In this document: piece by piece, positions 62,506-64,000 of the stretch
Position numbering within the stretch: the stretch's first letter is position 1
Layout: each line of letters opens with the position of its first letter
Assembly (NCBI GenBank): GCA_045614025.1
Contig: JAZLCE010000027.1
Location: 62,001-126,000, forward strand
From: RGIG4140 sp045614025
Lineage (GTDB): Bacteria > Pseudomonadota > Alphaproteobacteria > CAAHEQ01 > UBA3637
Reading direction: 5' to 3'
Length of the DNA stretch: 64,000 nt
Program-made: the position numbers and the translations under genes
Notes under the pieces: model-generated
Databases searched by the model: none
Told to the model about the DNA's origin: nothing
The model's input: only the letters and a program-made list of their open reading frames with translations

Positions 62506-63804
62506 ATGCATATTCGCTCGTTTATGTTTTTATCCACTATCGCTTTTTTATATACAGGTCTGATAGCTCAAGCAACAACTTTACCCTCTGTTGTTTGTCA
62601 AAATAAAAAATGTTACCCAGCAGAAGCCTCTTTAACAAGAAAGAGTTTGTTTGATCGTGTTCAAAATTTAATCAATGAAAACGTTAATAAAGATATTTTA
62701 ATTTGCGAAGCAGATTCCTATTCAAAAATGTGTTTAACAAAAGGATTTTCCCTTCCATTACATTCATCTTCTGTTTCAACAAAAATAAATTTTCTTTCAG
62801 CCAAAATTATCAGTAATGAAAGTATTGAAAATTCCACTGGAACTGATTTAATTATCGATTATAAAACAAAATCAGACAATATTTTTCCTAATTGTCAAAC
62901 TGCACCCAGCCGTTTAGGAATTTTAGATAAAAACAGCATTCAAATGGTGACTCCAGACTTTACCTGCAGTTTCGGAAACTTAAACCAATCCACTATCAGT
63001 CTTACTTATCATATTGACTATATCAATTTTGATAATGGAACTATTGGTGCCCATTATAGTATTGCAGCAGGGCAAAGATTAAAAGGGCAATCTTATGGAT
63101 ATGTGTTATTTAGATTTGCTCAACCAAGCTCTATCAATTCAAACGAACCATTCCCTATGCAAGATGTTTTGCAAAACTATCAAATAGAGCATCAAAACGC
63201 TCAAATGCAAATGCCTCCTGTTTGGATGAAACCAACACCTGTTCTCAATATTGAAACACCACAAGTAATAACAAAAGCAGATGGATCCTTAGTTGTTCAA
63301 AACCAACAACCGCAAAACACACCATCAACACAAGGTGTTCCCTCAACAACTGGATTAATTACACAAGAAAAAAATATTTTACCTCCAACACAAGGCTTAA
63401 GAAAAACTGTTACAATAAAAAAACAGATATTCCAAGAAGGCAAACCCGTTGTTTATGAGGAAGATGTTCGCCACTATGTTCAAGAAAATGAAAATGCACC
63501 ATTAATTGAGGAAAAACAAAACGCTCAACAAGTTGAAGAAAAACAGCCTGATATTCCTCAAATGCCAACCCCGGTTAATCATTTACCACAAAATCAAATA
63601 AACCCTCAAATTCCAAGTTATATTTTTCCACATGAGGTGATATTATCTCCAGAAGAAATGGAACAAATTCAAAAAGAATTACCCCCAGAAACACCTGTTC
63701 AATCTCATCAGATAAACCCTCAAAATATCATGCCGATTGAAACAGATGAACCATCTGGTTTAAATAAACTTTGGAATAAAATTGAAAAATTACTTTACTT
63801 TTAA
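62506..63804 (+). CDS. Secreted Pro/Gln-rich protein of unknown function
   Basis: This 432-residue protein is not recognised. It has a signal peptide (FMFLSTIAFLYTGLIAQATT). A first domain of about 220 residues has paired Cys (VVCQNKKCYPAE; CEADSYSKMC; NCQTAPS and FTCSFG) that could form disulfides, and beta-rich sequence. The second half is low-complexity, rich in Pro, Gln, Asn and Glu (NQQPQNTPSTQG; IPQMPTPVNHLPQNQ), like the N-terminal extension of the secretion ATPase at 43.7 kb. The M16 peptidase gene follows after 10 bases, so they may form one operon. A surface or periplasmic role is likely. Confidence 0.65.
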   Translation: MHIRSFMFLSTIAFLYTGLIAQATTLPSVVCQNKKCYPAEASLTRKSLFDRVQNLINENVNKDILICEADSYSKMCLTKGFSLPLHSSSVSTKINFLSAKIISNESIENSTGTDLIIDYKTKSDNIFPNCQTAPSRLGILDKNSIQMVTPDFTCSFGNLNQSTISLTYHIDYINFDNGTIGAHYSIAAGQRLKGQSYGYVLFRFAQPSSINSNEPFPMQDVLQNYQIEHQNAQMQMPPVWMKPTPVLNIETPQVITKADGSLVVQNQQPQNTPSTQGVPSTTGLITQEKNILPPTQGLRKTVTIKKQIFQEGKPVVYEEDVRHYVQENENAPLIEEKQNAQQVEEKQPDIPQMPTPVNHLPQNQINPQIPSYIFPHEVILSPEEMEQIQKELPPETPVQSHQINPQNIMPIETDEPSGLNKLWNKIEKLLYF

Positions 63805-63814
63805 TGGATAAAAA

Positions 63815-64000
63815 ATGTTACAAACAGCTACCCTAAAAAACCAAATTAGAGTTATCACAGATTCAAATTCAAATGCCGAAAGTGTTTCTTTAGGTGTTTG
63901 GGTTAATGTTGGTGCCCGTTTTGAAACAGAAGAAATAAACGGCATTTCTCATATGTTAGAACACATGGCTTTTAAAGGAACAAAATCTCGTTCTGCTTTC
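63815..64000 (+). CDS. M16-family zinc peptidase, 5' part only
   Basis: These are the first 62 codons of a processing-peptidase (insulinase, M16) protein that runs off the right edge. The inverted zinc motif HxxEH is present in ISHMLEHMAFKGT, after the typical VNVGARFET. No signal peptide appears at this start, so a cytoplasmic or beta-MPP-like protein as in many alphaproteobacteria is likely, though the distal part is unseen. It lies 10 bases after the secreted Pro/Gln-rich gene. Confidence 0.88.
   Translation, partial: MLQTATLKNQIRVITDSNSNAESVSLGVWVNVGARFETEEINGISHMLEHMAFKGTKSRSAF

Overview
The window is AT-rich chromosomal DNA (low GC judged by eye, not computed) from an alphaproteobacterium with a diderm envelope. 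Gene order supports this: bamD-recN-ligA, rpmF-plsX-fabH-ihfA-merR, ybaB-recR and a DUF4164-zapA pair, rimP-nusA-ylxR/L7Ae-infB-rbfA-truB-rpsO-pnp, and tRNA-Tyr/tRNA-Gly/tuf. The low GC, the GTP-type PEP carboxykinase and large Cys-rich proteins with a prepilin-like leader (core G|RTMAE) suggest an uncultured host- or gut-associated lineage, perhaps of the RF32/CAG-239 kind. That last placement is from memory and was not tested. No phage, IS element, integron or CRISPR array was found, and no stretch over 300 bases lacks a gene.

Layout. 1-4.3 kb (minus strand): typA (5' part), tsaC, a PEBP-family protein, a HAD phosphatase and pckG. 4.5-14.9 kb (plus): bamD, recN, ligA, a YdbH/AsmA-like envelope protein, then rpmF-plsX-fabH-ihfA-merR. 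14.9-23.4 kb: a tiny Cys peptide gene with a near-perfect Shine-Dalgarno, a lipoprotein hydrolase, an ELM1-like protein, a GT2 glycosyltransferase, a family 4 uracil-DNA glycosylase, an APH-fold kinase, a phosphoethanolamine transferase, an MTA/SAH deaminase and TerC. 22.4-27.5 kb (minus): a recombination and cell-division operon, ybaB-recR-DUF4164-zapA-ymdB-yebC-ruvC-ampD-terC. 27.7-30.1 kb: a LemA/DUF2207 pair. 30.2-34.3 kb (plus): a candidate small RNA, lepA and groES-groEL. 34.4-43.6 kb (minus): the rimP-to-pnp translation operon, with an apparent attenuator in front. 43.7-50.7 kb: a PilT/PulE-type secretion ATPase, tuf with two tRNAs, a TPR protein, a degenerate uracil-DNA-glycosylase-like gene and serS. 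50.8-56.5 kb (minus): a three-gene operon encoding a giant prepilin-like Cys-dyad protein, an exported protein with a Ser/Arg tail, and a second exported Cys-dyad protein. 56.5-64 kb: rsmE, a HATPase-REC-PP2C signalling protein, a nitronate monooxygenase-like protein, an exported GT11-type fucosyltransferase-like protein, a secreted Pro/Gln-rich protein and the start of an M16 peptidase.

Most of the window is housekeeping. The least explained part is the operon at 50.8-56.5 kb. Two of its products carry many Cys-Cys pairs in a loose CC...G.W...CC repeat. The first also has a textbook class III (type IV pilin) leader with Glu at +5. The simplest reading is a secreted, disulfide-rich surface assembly that uses a type IV pilin-like export route, and the secretion ATPase at 43.7 kb is a possible but unlinked energiser. 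That function is inference. Other items worth checking are the promoter-to-terminator transcript before lepA, the rimP leader terminator, the perfect inverted repeat over the groES promoter, the 11-residue peptide gene and the unusual domain order of the PP2C protein.
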